Assembly: GCF_025971955.1 (NCBI RefSeq)
Contig: NZ_JAPDMX010000028.1
Span: 1 to 64,000 of the forward strand
Direction: 5' to 3'
Length of the DNA stretch: 64,000 nucleotides
Origin: Shewanella subflava
GTDB lineage: Bacteria > Pseudomonadota > Gammaproteobacteria > Enterobacterales > Shewanellaceae
Made by a program: the position numbers and the translations under genes. The number at the start of each line of letters is the position of its first letter. The first letter of the stretch is position 1. Below the pieces are notes generated by a model that was given only the letters and a program-made list of their open reading frames with translations, was not told the DNA's origin and did not search any database. Shown one piece after another: positions 45,148 to 54,071 of this stretch.

Positions 45148-46935
45148 ATGCGGCCATCCGCCTATTTTGAAGGACCAGTAGGTAAATTAAACTGGCAAGT
45201 ATTAAGCATGTTATGGCCTTACCTTATTGAGTTTAAAGGTCGAATTATTCTCGCGATGGCGTGCTTGGTTGTGGCTAAATTGGCCAGTGTTGGTTTGCCA
45301 TTTATTCTAAAGGAGATGGTCGATACCTTAAGCCAAAATGCTTCATTGGCTTCAGCGATTGTTGCTGCACCGATCGGGTTAGTGCTTGCTTACGGTGCAA
45401 TTAGGTTCCTTAATGTGGTCATTGGAGAGGTGCGAGATACTCTTTTTGGCCGTGTCACTGAACGTGCTATTCGGCGTTTAGGTCTTGGGGTATTCAATCA
45501 TTTACATCGCCTTGATTTAGATTTTCATCTTGACCGTCGCACAGGCGGCTTATCTAGAGATATTGAACGTGGCACAAGTGGCGTGAGTTTTTTAATGCGC
45601 TTTATGGTGTTTAATATTGTGCCTACTTTACTTGAAATCACCTTAGTTATTGGCATTTTTTTGTTTCAGTATGGTATCAGCTTTGCGCTGATCACTCTGG
45701 CATCAGTGATGGCTTATGTTGGTTATTCTGTGATGGCGACAGAGTGGCGTACAGAGTATGTTCGCGAGGCAGCAAAGGCTGATTCATTATCAAATACACG
45801 TGCAATTGACAGTTTGTTAAATTATGAAACCGTTAAATATTTTAATAACGAATCCCATGAGTCTGACCGTTATGACTCAGCATTAAGTCAGTGGGAAGTG
45901 GCTAAAAGAAAAAACCGTTTATCACTATTTGCTTTGAACGCAGGACAAGCGCTTATTATTGCTATCGCGATGACGTCTATGATGGGTCTAGCCGCCTATG
46001 AAGTTTCACAAAACACCATGACTATTGGTGACTTTGTGCTAATTAATGCTTTTATGATGCAGTTATTTATTCCGCTGAATTTTTTAGGGTTTGTTTATCG
46101 TGAAATTAGAGGTGCCCTAGCTAACATTGAACGTATGTTTGATATTTTAGACAAGCAACCTAAAGTCGTTGATATGGATGATGCCATTCAACAATCACCT
46201 GCCTTAGGGACAATTAAATTCGACAATGTCAGTTTTCAATACGATGAAAGACAAATTTTACATGATGTGAGTTTTGAAGTGCCTCTGGGTAAGAAGGTTG
46301 CTGTGGTTGGAGATAGTGGCGCAGGCAAGTCAACTTTAATCAAGTTATTGTTTCGATTTTATGATGTAGATAAAGGCAGCATATCTATTAATGGCACAGA
46401 TATTCGTCACTTTTCTCAGCAAGCATTACGTCAAGCCATAGCCATAGTTCCACAAGACACAGTGCTGTTTAACGATAGCCTATATGAAAATATTCGATAT
46501 GGCAGACCAAGTGCCACACAAGCTGAGATTGAACAAGCCGCGCAAATGGCCCATTTGAGTGATTTTATTGCCTCATTACCTAAGCAATGGCAAACCAAGG
46601 TAGGTGAAAGAGGACTGAAATTATCGGGTGGCGAAAAACAAAGGGTTTCCATTGCCCGGGCCATATTAAAGTCGGCGCCATTCCTGGTATTTGATGAGGC
46701 CACATCGTCCTTAGACAGTCGCTCAGAAAAAGCCATTCTAACTGCGCTGCGCGATGCCGCCAAAGGGCATACCAGTTTGGTTGTTGCTCATCGATTATCG
46801 ACCATTATTGATGCAGATATTATTGTGGTGCTGAGCAAAGGACGGGTGGTTGAAGTAGGTAATCATACTGATTTAATCAATGCGCAGGGCTTGTATGCCC
46901 ATTTATGGCGTATTCAAAATGAGCAAGCATCTTAG
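45148..46935 (+). CDS. Atm1/HMT1-type ABC exporter
   Basis: This is a 595-residue half-size ABC exporter of the Atm1/ABCB7 family, which moves glutathione-linked or metal-linked compounds. An N-terminal six-helix domain is followed by an ATPase with GDSGAGKSTLIKLLF (Walker A), KLSGGEKQRVSIARA (signature) and FLVFDEATSSLD (Walker B). The membrane part contains RRTGGLSRDIERGTSGVSF and NYETVKYFNNE, characteristic of the Atm1 branch. The ATG at 45148 follows TTGGAG. It is a single-gene unit. The substrate is inferred from the family. Confidence 0.88.
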   Translation: MRPSAYFEGPVGKLNWQVLSMLWPYLIEFKGRIILAMACLVVAKLASVGLPFILKEMVDTLSQNASLASAIVAAPIGLVLAYGAIRFLNVVIGEVRDTLFGRVTERAIRRLGLGVFNHLHRLDLDFHLDRRTGGLSRDIERGTSGVSFLMRFMVFNIVPTLLEITLVIGIFLFQYGISFALITLASVMAYVGYSVMATEWRTEYVREAAKADSLSNTRAIDSLLNYETVKYFNNESHESDRYDSALSQWEVAKRKNRLSLFALNAGQALIIAIAMTSMMGLAAYEVSQNTMTIGDFVLINAFMMQLFIPLNFLGFVYREIRGALANIERMFDILDKQPKVVDMDDAIQQSPALGTIKFDNVSFQYDERQILHDVSFEVPLGKKVAVVGDSGAGKSTLIKLLFRFYDVDKGSISINGTDIRHFSQQALRQAIAIVPQDTVLFNDSLYENIRYGRPSATQAEIEQAAQMAHLSDFIASLPKQWQTKVGERGLKLSGGEKQRVSIARAILKSAPFLVFDEATSSLDSRSEKAILTALRDAAKGHTSLVVAHRLSTIIDADIIVVLSKGRVVEVGNHTDLINAQGLYAHLWRIQNEQAS

Positions 46936-47204
46936 GCTCTATAAAAATGCATCTGATGAATTGTTAAAAATTGTGTTTGTTTATCGGGTGTGAGTATAAT
47001 TAATTGCCAAACACGCCCTAGATAGTGGTTGATTTTGGGAGGCAATTTTTACCCACCCAAAACGGTGGTTAATTGTGATTGATAAATCAATTTTTTAAGG
47101 CTAAAGCAAAATTTCTCAAGCCTTTCAATTGACTTATCCAGCAATGAACAATTTTCAGTTAAAGTAAAATATTGTTAAGTGCCAATGGCATATGGAGAAG
47201 GCAG

Positions 47205-47450
47205 ATGCAAAATATTCCTTTAATAGCCGCATTAGAAGGCACTCAGCATAAAGTGAGTACCGACTGGTTCGCTATTATGGCTATGTTAAAAACACGTGAG
47301 TTGTCAGAAGATGACATTAACAATGTTTATAATGAACTTTGCGCGGGTTTAAGAGTGACAACTCGTGGGCTGACTTTATCTAAGCTATCAGCAGATGATT
47401 TAAACGATAAGATCATTAAGCAATCTGAAAATAAGGACATACTGATATAA
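47205..47450 (+). CDS. Small conserved protein, function unknown
   Basis: The 81-residue soluble protein starts MQNIPLIAALEGTQHKVSTD at an ATG preceded by GGAGAAGG. The text is helical, with TRELSEDDINNVYNELCAG and a basic, threonine-rich TTRGLTLSKLSADD segment. No family is recognised. The upstream frame to 47172 lacks a ribosome-binding site. It stands alone between the Atm1-type exporter and a short zinc-ribbon-like gene. Confidence 0.6.
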   Translation: MQNIPLIAALEGTQHKVSTDWFAIMAMLKTRELSEDDINNVYNELCAGLRVTTRGLTLSKLSADDLNDKIIKQSENKDILI

Positions 47451-47537
47451 CTACGTGGCAAAACCAGTAATGATCATTTAATGATGAATCAGATGTTAGC
47501 ATGGAGGGGTACTGTCAAAATATAGTGGTAATTGTGC

Positions 47538-47705
47538 TTATTTTTTTTGCCAACCAATACAGACTAATTTGATTAGTGTGTCAGGTTTTTCTAGTGGAAT
47601 GAGACGCGTTATTTTTCCTTGATCAAAACATACCATTTCGCCTTCAATTTCAGTGAGACGACCACAATTTTGACAGCTATAGCTGGCAGTTTTGTTATCA
47701 GGCAT
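47538..47705 (-). CDS. Small zinc-ribbon-like protein
   Basis: The 55-residue product (MPDNKTASYSCQNCGRLTEI and on) has one CxxC knuckle (SCQNCG) and two further cysteines (MVCFD, LVCIG) that might complete a metal site. A TTG start at 47729, with AAGGA seven bases upstream, is equally possible and would add eight residues. The function is unknown. It lies upstream of, and in the same direction as, the GltB-like gene, but 150 bp away. Confidence 0.55.
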   Translation of the reverse strand: MPDNKTASYSCQNCGRLTEIEGEMVCFDQGKITRLIPLEKPDTLIKLVCIGWQKK

Positions 47706-47881
47706 CGTTTTTGGGGTCTTCCTATCCAAGTTTGTATCCTTTAAAGCGTGTTACCGATCTATAGCAATTGAGTGACATACCCATCACTTTACCTGTGTAG
47801 TGTGACAGAAGTACCATACTGTAGTTTAGCCGATAACACGCTAGCTTAAAAGTAATACTTTGGGAGTATATTAACACTCAC

Positions 47882-49372
47882 TTATGTTGCCATATGCCTA
47901 TAATGCTGATCTAAAGAAATGGACACCCCACTGGATATCACAATATGAGCATGTTTTCGGGTAAGTAATCGAGGATCATGCACCCCACAAGAGTGCGCTA
48001 TCATGGCCAAATCATAATGTAAGTAATGATTATAGCTAGCCACACGTGTGGATTTGTCTTTTGGATCTAATCCCTGTTGCAAGCGTTTATTGTGAGTGGT
48101 GATCCCTGTTGGACAGGTATCTTTGTTGCATTGCAGAGATTGAATGCACCCTAACGCAAACATATTTCCTCTAGCTGAAGCAATAAAGTCGGCACCGGTC
48201 GCCAGCGCCCATGCAACATAGGAAGGCATTACTAGTTTTCCTGTCGCAATAATTTTGATGCGTTGACGTAATCCTTTTTGAATTAACAGGTCAACTAACC
48301 TAGGTAAACTTTCTCGCAGCGGTAATCCTACATTATCCATTAAGGCTTGCGGTGCCGCGCCAGTGCCGCCATCCGAACTGTCAAGGGTGAAGAAATCGGG
48401 CGCGTGTTCAATTCCTCGGCGCAAGATCTCGTCACACATCTCTTCAATCCAGCTGATATCGCCAATAACAGCCTTAATACCAGTTGGTTTTCCCGTTGCA
48501 TGCCTAATTTGGGCAACCATATCTAAAATATCTGCCACACAAGTGATTTCTGGATGACCATTGGGGCTAATTGAGTCTTCGCCAATAGGGATACCACGAA
48601 TATGGGCAATTTCCTCTGTGACTTTTAATCCGGGTAGAATGCCGCCTTTACCGGGTTTGGCGCCTTGACTGAGTTTTAATTCAAACATTTTTACTTGTGG
48701 ATGGGCAGCAATTTGCGCGAGTTTGTCATTATCAAGCTGTCCTTGCTGATTGCGTACACCATATTTGGCGGTACCAATTTGAAAGACTAAATCGCAGTTG
48801 CCTTTTAGATGATGCGGGCTTAAACCGCCTTCTCCGGTATTTAACCAACAACCAGCCTGAGCCGCACCGTGGGACAGGGCTGTAACCGCCGGTCGTGATA
48901 AAGCACCAAAACTCATGGCTGAAATATGGCAAATTTTGTCAGTGGTATAAGGTGAAGGGCAAAACTCCCCTACGGTTACCGCGATAGGGGGTTGCTGTAC
49001 ATGATCACTAATTGGAAATGCAGAGTTAAGAAACAAAATACTGCCTTGCTTGTCAAGCGGCTGTGTAGAACCAAATGCGATAGTTCGATCGACATTTTTG
49101 GCTGCGCGATACACCCAACTTCGTTCCGCTCGATTAAATGGCAGTTCTTCACGGTCATGGGAGAAAAAATATTGTCTAAAAAATTCTCCTTGTTTTTCGA
49201 ACAAATAGCGAAAGCGTCCAATAACGGGGTAATTATGTCTAATGGCCTGTTTTGTTTGTAATTTATCAGCAATGTACATATAGACAACGCTGATTAATAT
49301 TACCCAAAATAGAATAAGAAACAGTCCAGAAAAAAGATCAATACCCCATAAAATCCACGGTTGAAGCTGCAT
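47882..49372 (-). CDS. Membrane-anchored FMN-binding glutamate-synthase-like protein
   Basis: This 496-residue protein has an N-terminal membrane helix (about 12-33) and then the FMN-binding alpha/beta barrel of glutamate synthase. The barrel is seen in NTGEGGLSPHH, KLSQGAKPGKGGILPG and TLDSSDGGTGAAP. C-x5-C-x4-C in CIQSLQCNKDTCPTG matches the [3Fe-4S] cysteines of GltB. It lacks the glutaminase domain, so it is not a complete glutamate synthase. The acceptor and partner are unknown. The gene stands alone. Confidence 0.85.
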   Translation of the reverse strand: MQLQPWILWGIDLFSGLFLILFWVILISVVYMYIADKLQTKQAIRHNYPVIGRFRYLFEKQGEFFRQYFFSHDREELPFNRAERSWVYRAAKNVDRTIAFGSTQPLDKQGSILFLNSAFPISDHVQQPPIAVTVGEFCPSPYTTDKICHISAMSFGALSRPAVTALSHGAAQAGCWLNTGEGGLSPHHLKGNCDLVFQIGTAKYGVRNQQGQLDNDKLAQIAAHPQVKMFELKLSQGAKPGKGGILPGLKVTEEIAHIRGIPIGEDSISPNGHPEITCVADILDMVAQIRHATGKPTGIKAVIGDISWIEEMCDEILRRGIEHAPDFFTLDSSDGGTGAAPQALMDNVGLPLRESLPRLVDLLIQKGLRQRIKIIATGKLVMPSYVAWALATGADFIASARGNMFALGCIQSLQCNKDTCPTGITTHNKRLQQGLDPKDKSTRVASYNHYLHYDLAMIAHSCGVHDPRLLTRKHAHIVISSGVSISLDQHYRHMAT

Positions 49373-49785
49373 GTATTATCCTTAATGTAGTGGCTGGTAA
49401 GGCGAAATGGCTTAGGTTTATTTGACTGAATATCAAGCTTAACGTTGTACTGACACCGGTGTTGTATTGCTTTGCAAAATGCACCAAAGATGGCGGGGCA
49501 GAGCGAGGTTGTAAGCCAAACTCAGACCCGCTATTTACACGTAAATTCGCCTTGTTTTCAGCGCAAAGTTTAATTGTTGTTTAAAGTGATTAAATAAATA
49601 TTTTCAATCACCTTTATTGATCTTTAACCCGAGTTGAGGTCATTTACTTTTACAGCAAAATTTGCCGTTAACTTTTTTGATTCATTGAAATTGTTGGCTA
49701 TATCTGCTGTATTTTTGCAATTAGCACTATAGGTTAATTTTTATACGTCGATAAAGATATATTAACTTAGCAAAAGGTGGACGTC
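49373..49785. other. 413-bp gene-free stretch with a dispersed repeat
   Basis: It holds the second, inverted copy of the repeat (49516-49568). Otherwise it is AT-rich, with no terminator or operator that I can identify and no supported small gene. Confidence 0.45.
49516..49568 (-). repeat. Dispersed repeat, copy 2 (inverted)
   Basis: Read on the minus strand it contains CAAGGCGAATTTACGTG then AATAGCGGG, matching copy 1 at 44346-44398 in opposite orientation about 5.1 kb away. Confidence 0.6.
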
Positions 49786-50403
49786 ATGGAAATCAAATCA
49801 ACCCGAAATATCGCGCAATATGCATCCGTGTCCAGCCAGGCTGAAAAAAATAAACACAAAGCTTCTGAGCCTGAACAAACACAGGCTTCACAGGAAGTTG
49901 ATAAAAAAAACAATATGTCTGTAAACCAAATTACTAAGCGGTTAATGAATGGTCAAATATTAGCCGCGCAGGAAAAAGTTACATTAGCCTCTGGCGATCA
50001 ATCAATGGCGTTATTATATCGCAGTGCGATTGATGCCATTGATGCCGAGTTAGATTTGGTATTGGGTGAAAATACCCCAGCTAAGCCGATGGCCGGAGCT
50101 GAGATTGATTATTCGCCTGCTGCAACAGCAGATCGAATTTTACAATTTGCGACAGGCTTCTTTGCATTACATCAACAACAAAATCCACAAAGTGATTATG
50201 AGCAGCAGTTAAATAGCTTTATGGACAAAATTACCAAAGCGATAGATGACGGTTTTGGTCAAGCCAAAGAGATCTTGTCAGGTTTAAAGGTGTTGCAAGG
50301 AGATATTGCCGCCGGTGTTGAGAGCACTTATGAATTGATTCAAACTGGATTAGCCAAATTTAAGTCAGACATGCTACCTTCAAGCAATGACCTAAAAGAA
50401 TAA
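49786..50403 (+). CDS. DUF5610-like protein
   Basis: The 205-residue protein starts with a polar, disordered stretch (SSQAEKNKHKASEPEQTQAS). The ordered helical part contains LLYRSAIDAIDAELDLVLGE and PAATADRILQFATGFFALHQ, then DGFGQAKEILSGLKVLQGDI. This pattern resembles DUF5610 proteins, which are sometimes mislabelled as hydrogenase components. No hydrogenase gene is near. The ATG at 49786 follows AAAGGTGG. It lies nine bases before the fpr start and may be co-transcribed with it. The function is unknown. Confidence 0.6.
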   Translation: MEIKSTRNIAQYASVSSQAEKNKHKASEPEQTQASQEVDKKNNMSVNQITKRLMNGQILAAQEKVTLASGDQSMALLYRSAIDAIDAELDLVLGENTPAKPMAGAEIDYSPAATADRILQFATGFFALHQQQNPQSDYEQQLNSFMDKITKAIDDGFGQAKEILSGLKVLQGDIAAGVESTYELIQTGLAKFKSDMLPSSNDLKE

Positions 50404-50412
50404 GGATTGACT

Positions 50413-51162
50413 ATGTGGGTAACAGGTGAGGTGCTGGAACGAATTGATTGGAATGAAAAATTGTTTTCATTAAAAATTAAAGCCGCAATAGAACCTTATG
50501 TAGCAGGTCAATTTATCAAATTGAGCCAGCTCCGTGATGATAAGCGGATAGCAAGAGCTTATTCTGTGGTTAACCCACCAGGCAGTGACTATGTTGAAAT
50601 ATTAGCGGTTGCCGTTGAAGATGGATTATTGTCACCGGACCTACAATCTCTTAACCCAGGAGATAACATTGAAGTGACTCCCAAAGCCACTGGTTTTATG
50701 ACCCTTGATGAAATCCCGCAAGGGGTGTTGCAAGGCAAACATCTTTGGTTGCTGTCAACAGGCACCGCAGTCGGCCCATTTTTATCAATGCTGTTAACAG
50801 AAGAACCTTGGCAAAGGTTTGAAAAAGTGGTCCTTGTTTATGGCGTTCGCCTAGTTAAAGATCTGGCTTATTTAGACTTAATAAAACAGCTACAAGCCAA
50901 ATATCCGCAACAGTTTGTATTTGTCCCTATGGTTACCCGAGAGCCATTTGACGATGCATTAACCTGTCGGATCCCCGAAGCCATTCAGAGCGGTATGTTA
51001 CAACAAAAAGCGGCATTAGAAATTAATCCTGAAAACTCGCAAGTGATGATTTGTGGCAATCCTGGGATGATCAGTGATGCACAAAATGTGTTGTTAGAAT
51101 TGGGGCTGATTAAAAATTTAAGGCGAGCTCCAGGGCAAATTACCGTTGAAAAATATTGGTAA
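50413..51162 (+). CDS. fpr: Ferredoxin/flavodoxin-NADP+ reductase
   Basis: This 249-residue flavoenzyme passes electrons between NADPH and ferredoxin or flavodoxin. The FAD-binding motif is RAYSVVNPPGSDY, the NADP-binding part is LLSTGTAVGPFLSML, and the C-terminal Trp after VEKYW stacks on the flavin. CGNPGMI is the usual distal motif. The ATG at 50413 follows TAAGGA. It lies upstream of the iron transporter, and its product could supply electrons for iron release, which is inference. Confidence 0.9.
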   Translation: MWVTGEVLERIDWNEKLFSLKIKAAIEPYVAGQFIKLSQLRDDKRIARAYSVVNPPGSDYVEILAVAVEDGLLSPDLQSLNPGDNIEVTPKATGFMTLDEIPQGVLQGKHLWLLSTGTAVGPFLSMLLTEEPWQRFEKVVLVYGVRLVKDLAYLDLIKQLQAKYPQQFVFVPMVTREPFDDALTCRIPEAIQSGMLQQKAALEINPENSQVMICGNPGMISDAQNVLLELGLIKNLRRAPGQITVEKYW

Positions 51163-51196
51163 ACCGTCCACTCATGATTAAGATTTTATAAATCGC

Positions 51197-51210
51197 GTGA
51201 TCTAAATCAA
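51197..51210 (+). promoter_or_regulatory. FNR/EtrA-like site upstream of fbpA
   Basis: GTGAT-CTAA-ATCAA matches the FNR/EtrA consensus TTGAT-N4-ATCAA at nine of ten positions. It lies about 140 bp upstream of the iron-binding-protein gene. Confidence 0.5.
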
Positions 51211-51276
51211 TATCAATACAAATTTCCGAAAAGGCACTTGCTCCTTTAGTGCTGATCATTTACTCTTTGCGCGATT

Positions 51277-51295
51277 GATAATTATTATCATTGCT
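51277..51295 (+). promoter_or_regulatory. Fur box upstream of fbpA
   Basis: GATAATTATTATCATTGCT matches the 19-bp Fur consensus at 14 positions. It lies about 50 bp before the fbpA start, where Fur would block transcription when iron is replete. Confidence 0.72.
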
Positions 51296-51343
51296 AATGT
51301 TAATTGCTTTCAACAGTTCTTAACAACAAGGGAGAATGTGGAA

Positions 51344-52351
51344 ATGAAAATGGTAAAAAGCGCTGCAGTTTTAGGTTTAGCATGTTTAGCCAACTCAGCA
51401 ATGGCGGATGATGCGTTAACTGTGTATTCATATCGACAAGCATTTTTAGTTGAACCTATCTTAGAGCAATTTACTCAAGATACGGGGATCAAGGTAAATG
51501 TTGTCTTTGCTAAAGATGGTATTGCTGAACGTATTGCCCGTGAAGGCCGTTTATCTCCTGCCGATGTTGTATTAACTTCTGATTTTTCTCGTTTAATCGA
51601 ACTCGTTGAAAAAGACTTGGTCTCTCCAGTTAATAACGAAGTCATCAATAGCAATATTCCTGAAGTCTATCGTTCACCTAAAAATGAATGGTACGCACTT
51701 ACCATGCGTGTGCGTAATGTGTATTCGTCAAAAGACCGTACCGGTAAAGTAGATATCAATTATGAGGATTTGGCTAAGCCAGAATACAAAGGTAAAATTT
51801 GTACTCGCAGCGGTAAGCATCCTTACAATGTGGCTTTAGTGGCATCTATGATTGCTCACCATGGTGAAGCAGACACTAAAACGTGGTTAGAAGGCGTAAA
51901 GGCTAACTTAGCACGTAAACCTCAAGGTAATGACCGTGATCAAGTATTAGCGGTAAAAGAGGGAATGTGTGATTTTGCCATCGGTAATAGCTATTATTAC
52001 GGCAATATGATGATGGATGAGAACCAAAAAAGTTGGGCTGAAGCAGTTTACATCAACTTCCCTAACCAGGATAACCGCGGTGCACATATCAACGTATCAG
52101 GAATGGCACTGGCTAAATTCTCACCTAATAAAGATAATGCAATCAAGCTTATGGAGTTTTTAACTTCAAATGTTGCTCAACAAGCTTATGCGGATGTTAA
52201 TATGGAATATCCGGTAAAAGCGGATGTTAAGCCATCAAAACTTGTGGCATCATGGGGCGAATTCAAAGCTGATTCACTCCCTATTTATAAATTGGCTGAA
52301 AATCACCAAGCGGCAGTGAAGCTGTTAGATGAAGTTAAGTTCGATCTTTAA
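51344..52351 (+). CDS. fbpA: Ferric iron-binding periplasmic protein (FbpA family)
   Basis: This 335-residue solute-binding protein of an Fe(III) ABC importer has a signal peptide MKMVKSAAVLGLACLANSAMA. The mature form starts DDALTVYSYRQAFLVEPILE. Family blocks include FAKDGIAERIAREGRLSPAD and FAIGNSYYYGNMM, whose tyrosine pair is typical of ferric ligands. The start follows GGGAGAATG. A Fur box and an FNR/EtrA-like site lie upstream. A hairpin between fbpA and fbpB should keep fbpA expressed above the permease. Confidence 0.9.
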   Translation: MKMVKSAAVLGLACLANSAMADDALTVYSYRQAFLVEPILEQFTQDTGIKVNVVFAKDGIAERIAREGRLSPADVVLTSDFSRLIELVEKDLVSPVNNEVINSNIPEVYRSPKNEWYALTMRVRNVYSSKDRTGKVDINYEDLAKPEYKGKICTRSGKHPYNVALVASMIAHHGEADTKTWLEGVKANLARKPQGNDRDQVLAVKEGMCDFAIGNSYYYGNMMMDENQKSWAEAVYINFPNQDNRGAHINVSGMALAKFSPNKDNAIKLMEFLTSNVAQQAYADVNMEYPVKADVKPSKLVASWGEFKADSLPIYKLAENHQAAVKLLDEVKFDL

Positions 52352-52388
52352 TATCATTATTGATATAAAGCCAGTTTTGCATTGTCAT

Positions 52389-52420
52389 TCAATACGGTGT
52401 TCAGGATAATGCCGTATTGA
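52389..52420 (+). other. Intercistronic hairpin between fbpA and fbpB
   Basis: TCAATACGG and CCGTATTGA form a 9-bp stem with a 14-base loop just after fbpA. Such hairpins commonly protect the 5' binding-protein mRNA or attenuate read-through. Confidence 0.55.
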
Positions 52421-52438
52421 TTTAACTGGATTGTAGTT

Positions 52439-54070
52439 ATGATTTTAGGTCTAACCAGAAGCTGGTCGCTTGCTGGTTACTCAATTGCGGCAGTCATCAT
52501 ACTGCCGCTTATTGCATTAATTGTGCAAGCCGCATTTCCCGATGAAGCAGTTTTTAGTCACCTGTTTGATACGGTACTCCCCACATATATTGCCAACAGC
52601 CTATTATTGATGCTGTTGGTCGCAATGGGTTCATTGCTCATTGCTGTGCCCGCTGCGTGGTTTGTCGCAAGATGTGAATTTCCCGGTCGGCGCTATTTTC
52701 AATGGCTCCTGTTATTGCCACTTGCAATGCCAGCTTACATTGTCGCTTATGTTTATACTGACATGCTCGATTATGCCGGCCCAGTTCAACGAGCATTAAG
52801 GGCTGCGTTTCAATGGAGCTCTCCGCATGATTATTACTTCCCCGCAATACGTAGCTTGGGTGGTGCAGCAATTATGCTGTCATTGGTGTTATTTCCGTAT
52901 ATCTATCTACTTGCTCGTACAGCATTTATGGAGCAATCTTCTAGTTTACTTCATGCCTCACGTATTATGGGATGCAGCCCTTGGCGCAGTTTTTGGCGTT
53001 TAGCGTTACCTATGTCCCGTCCAGCATTGGCTGTCGGCGTGGCGTTGGTTGCGATGGAAACCGCTGCCGACTATGCTACGGTGAGTTATTTTGCTGTACC
53101 CACCTTAACCACAGCCGTGTACGATACCTGGCTAGGTTATGGCAGTTTAACGGCCGCGGCTAAGTTATCGGCAATCATGTTGTTAGTGATTTTTACCTTA
53201 GTGGGTTTCGAGCGATTTGCTCGACGTAAACAGGAATTATTTCAAAAACAAAGTGCACTTAATGACTCTGATCGATATTGTCTTATTGGCTTTAAAGCCT
53301 TGGGAGCCTGGTTTTATTGTTCTACCTTATTATTTCTCGCCTTTTTATTGCCATTTATTGTGCTGACGGGTTATGCCATTGAATATTTCGAGCAAAGCTG
53401 GGATGAGCGCTTTTGGCAATACAGTTGGAATAGTCTGTATATTGCGGTAGTGGTCAGTGGGATTTGTTTACTATTGGCACTGATTTTAATGTTTGTTCGC
53501 CGTGTTAGCCCACGTACAACAGATTCACTGCCATCACGCTTAAGCAGTACAGGTTATGCGTTACCTGGTACAGTGTTAGCCATTGGCGTATTAGTTCCGC
53601 TTACCTATCTAGATTTTGCGATTAACGATGTTTATGATTGGTTTGGCGCGAGAGGTCCGGGTTTAGTGTTTACCGGAAGTGCAATCGCCATCGTGTTTGC
53701 ATTCACTGTGAGATTTTTAGCCATTGCCATTGGCAGCCTTGAAAACAGTTACAAACGGATTTCACCTTCATTAGATATGGCAAGTATCACTATGGGGCAA
53801 ACCCCTAAACAATTACTAATGCGTGTGCATTTACCTTTACTGCGCAAAGGATTATTAGCAGGCGCGTTACTTGTTTTCATCGAAAGTATGAAAGAGCTAC
53901 CTGCAGCATTATTATTGCGTCCAATAGGTTTTGAAAACTTAGCCACTTATGTGTTTCAGTTTGTCTCAGATGAGAAACTAGAACATGGCGCGTTAGCGGC
54001 AATTGTGATTGTTTTTGTTGGACTAATCCCGTTAATTTATCTCAACCGTTCATTGGAGCACACTAGCTAA
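52439..54070 (+). CDS. fbpB: Ferric iron ABC transporter permease (FbpB family)
   Basis: The 543-residue inner-membrane protein carries two permease halves of about six helices each, typical of FbpB/HitB. Both contain EAA-type loops that contact the ATPase: ASRIMGCSPWRSFWRLALP in the first half and ASITMGQTPKQLLMRVHLP in the second. It is encoded between the binding protein and ATPase genes and ends one base before the ATPase start. The ATG at 52439 has only a weak ribosome-binding site (GGATTGTAG). Confidence 0.9.
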   Translation: MILGLTRSWSLAGYSIAAVIILPLIALIVQAAFPDEAVFSHLFDTVLPTYIANSLLLMLLVAMGSLLIAVPAAWFVARCEFPGRRYFQWLLLLPLAMPAYIVAYVYTDMLDYAGPVQRALRAAFQWSSPHDYYFPAIRSLGGAAIMLSLVLFPYIYLLARTAFMEQSSSLLHASRIMGCSPWRSFWRLALPMSRPALAVGVALVAMETAADYATVSYFAVPTLTTAVYDTWLGYGSLTAAAKLSAIMLLVIFTLVGFERFARRKQELFQKQSALNDSDRYCLIGFKALGAWFYCSTLLFLAFLLPFIVLTGYAIEYFEQSWDERFWQYSWNSLYIAVVVSGICLLLALILMFVRRVSPRTTDSLPSRLSSTGYALPGTVLAIGVLVPLTYLDFAINDVYDWFGARGPGLVFTGSAIAIVFAFTVRFLAIAIGSLENSYKRISPSLDMASITMGQTPKQLLMRVHLPLLRKGLLAGALLVFIESMKELPAALLLRPIGFENLATYVFQFVSDEKLEHGALAAIVIVFVGLIPLIYLNRSLEHTS

Positions 54071-54071
54071 T

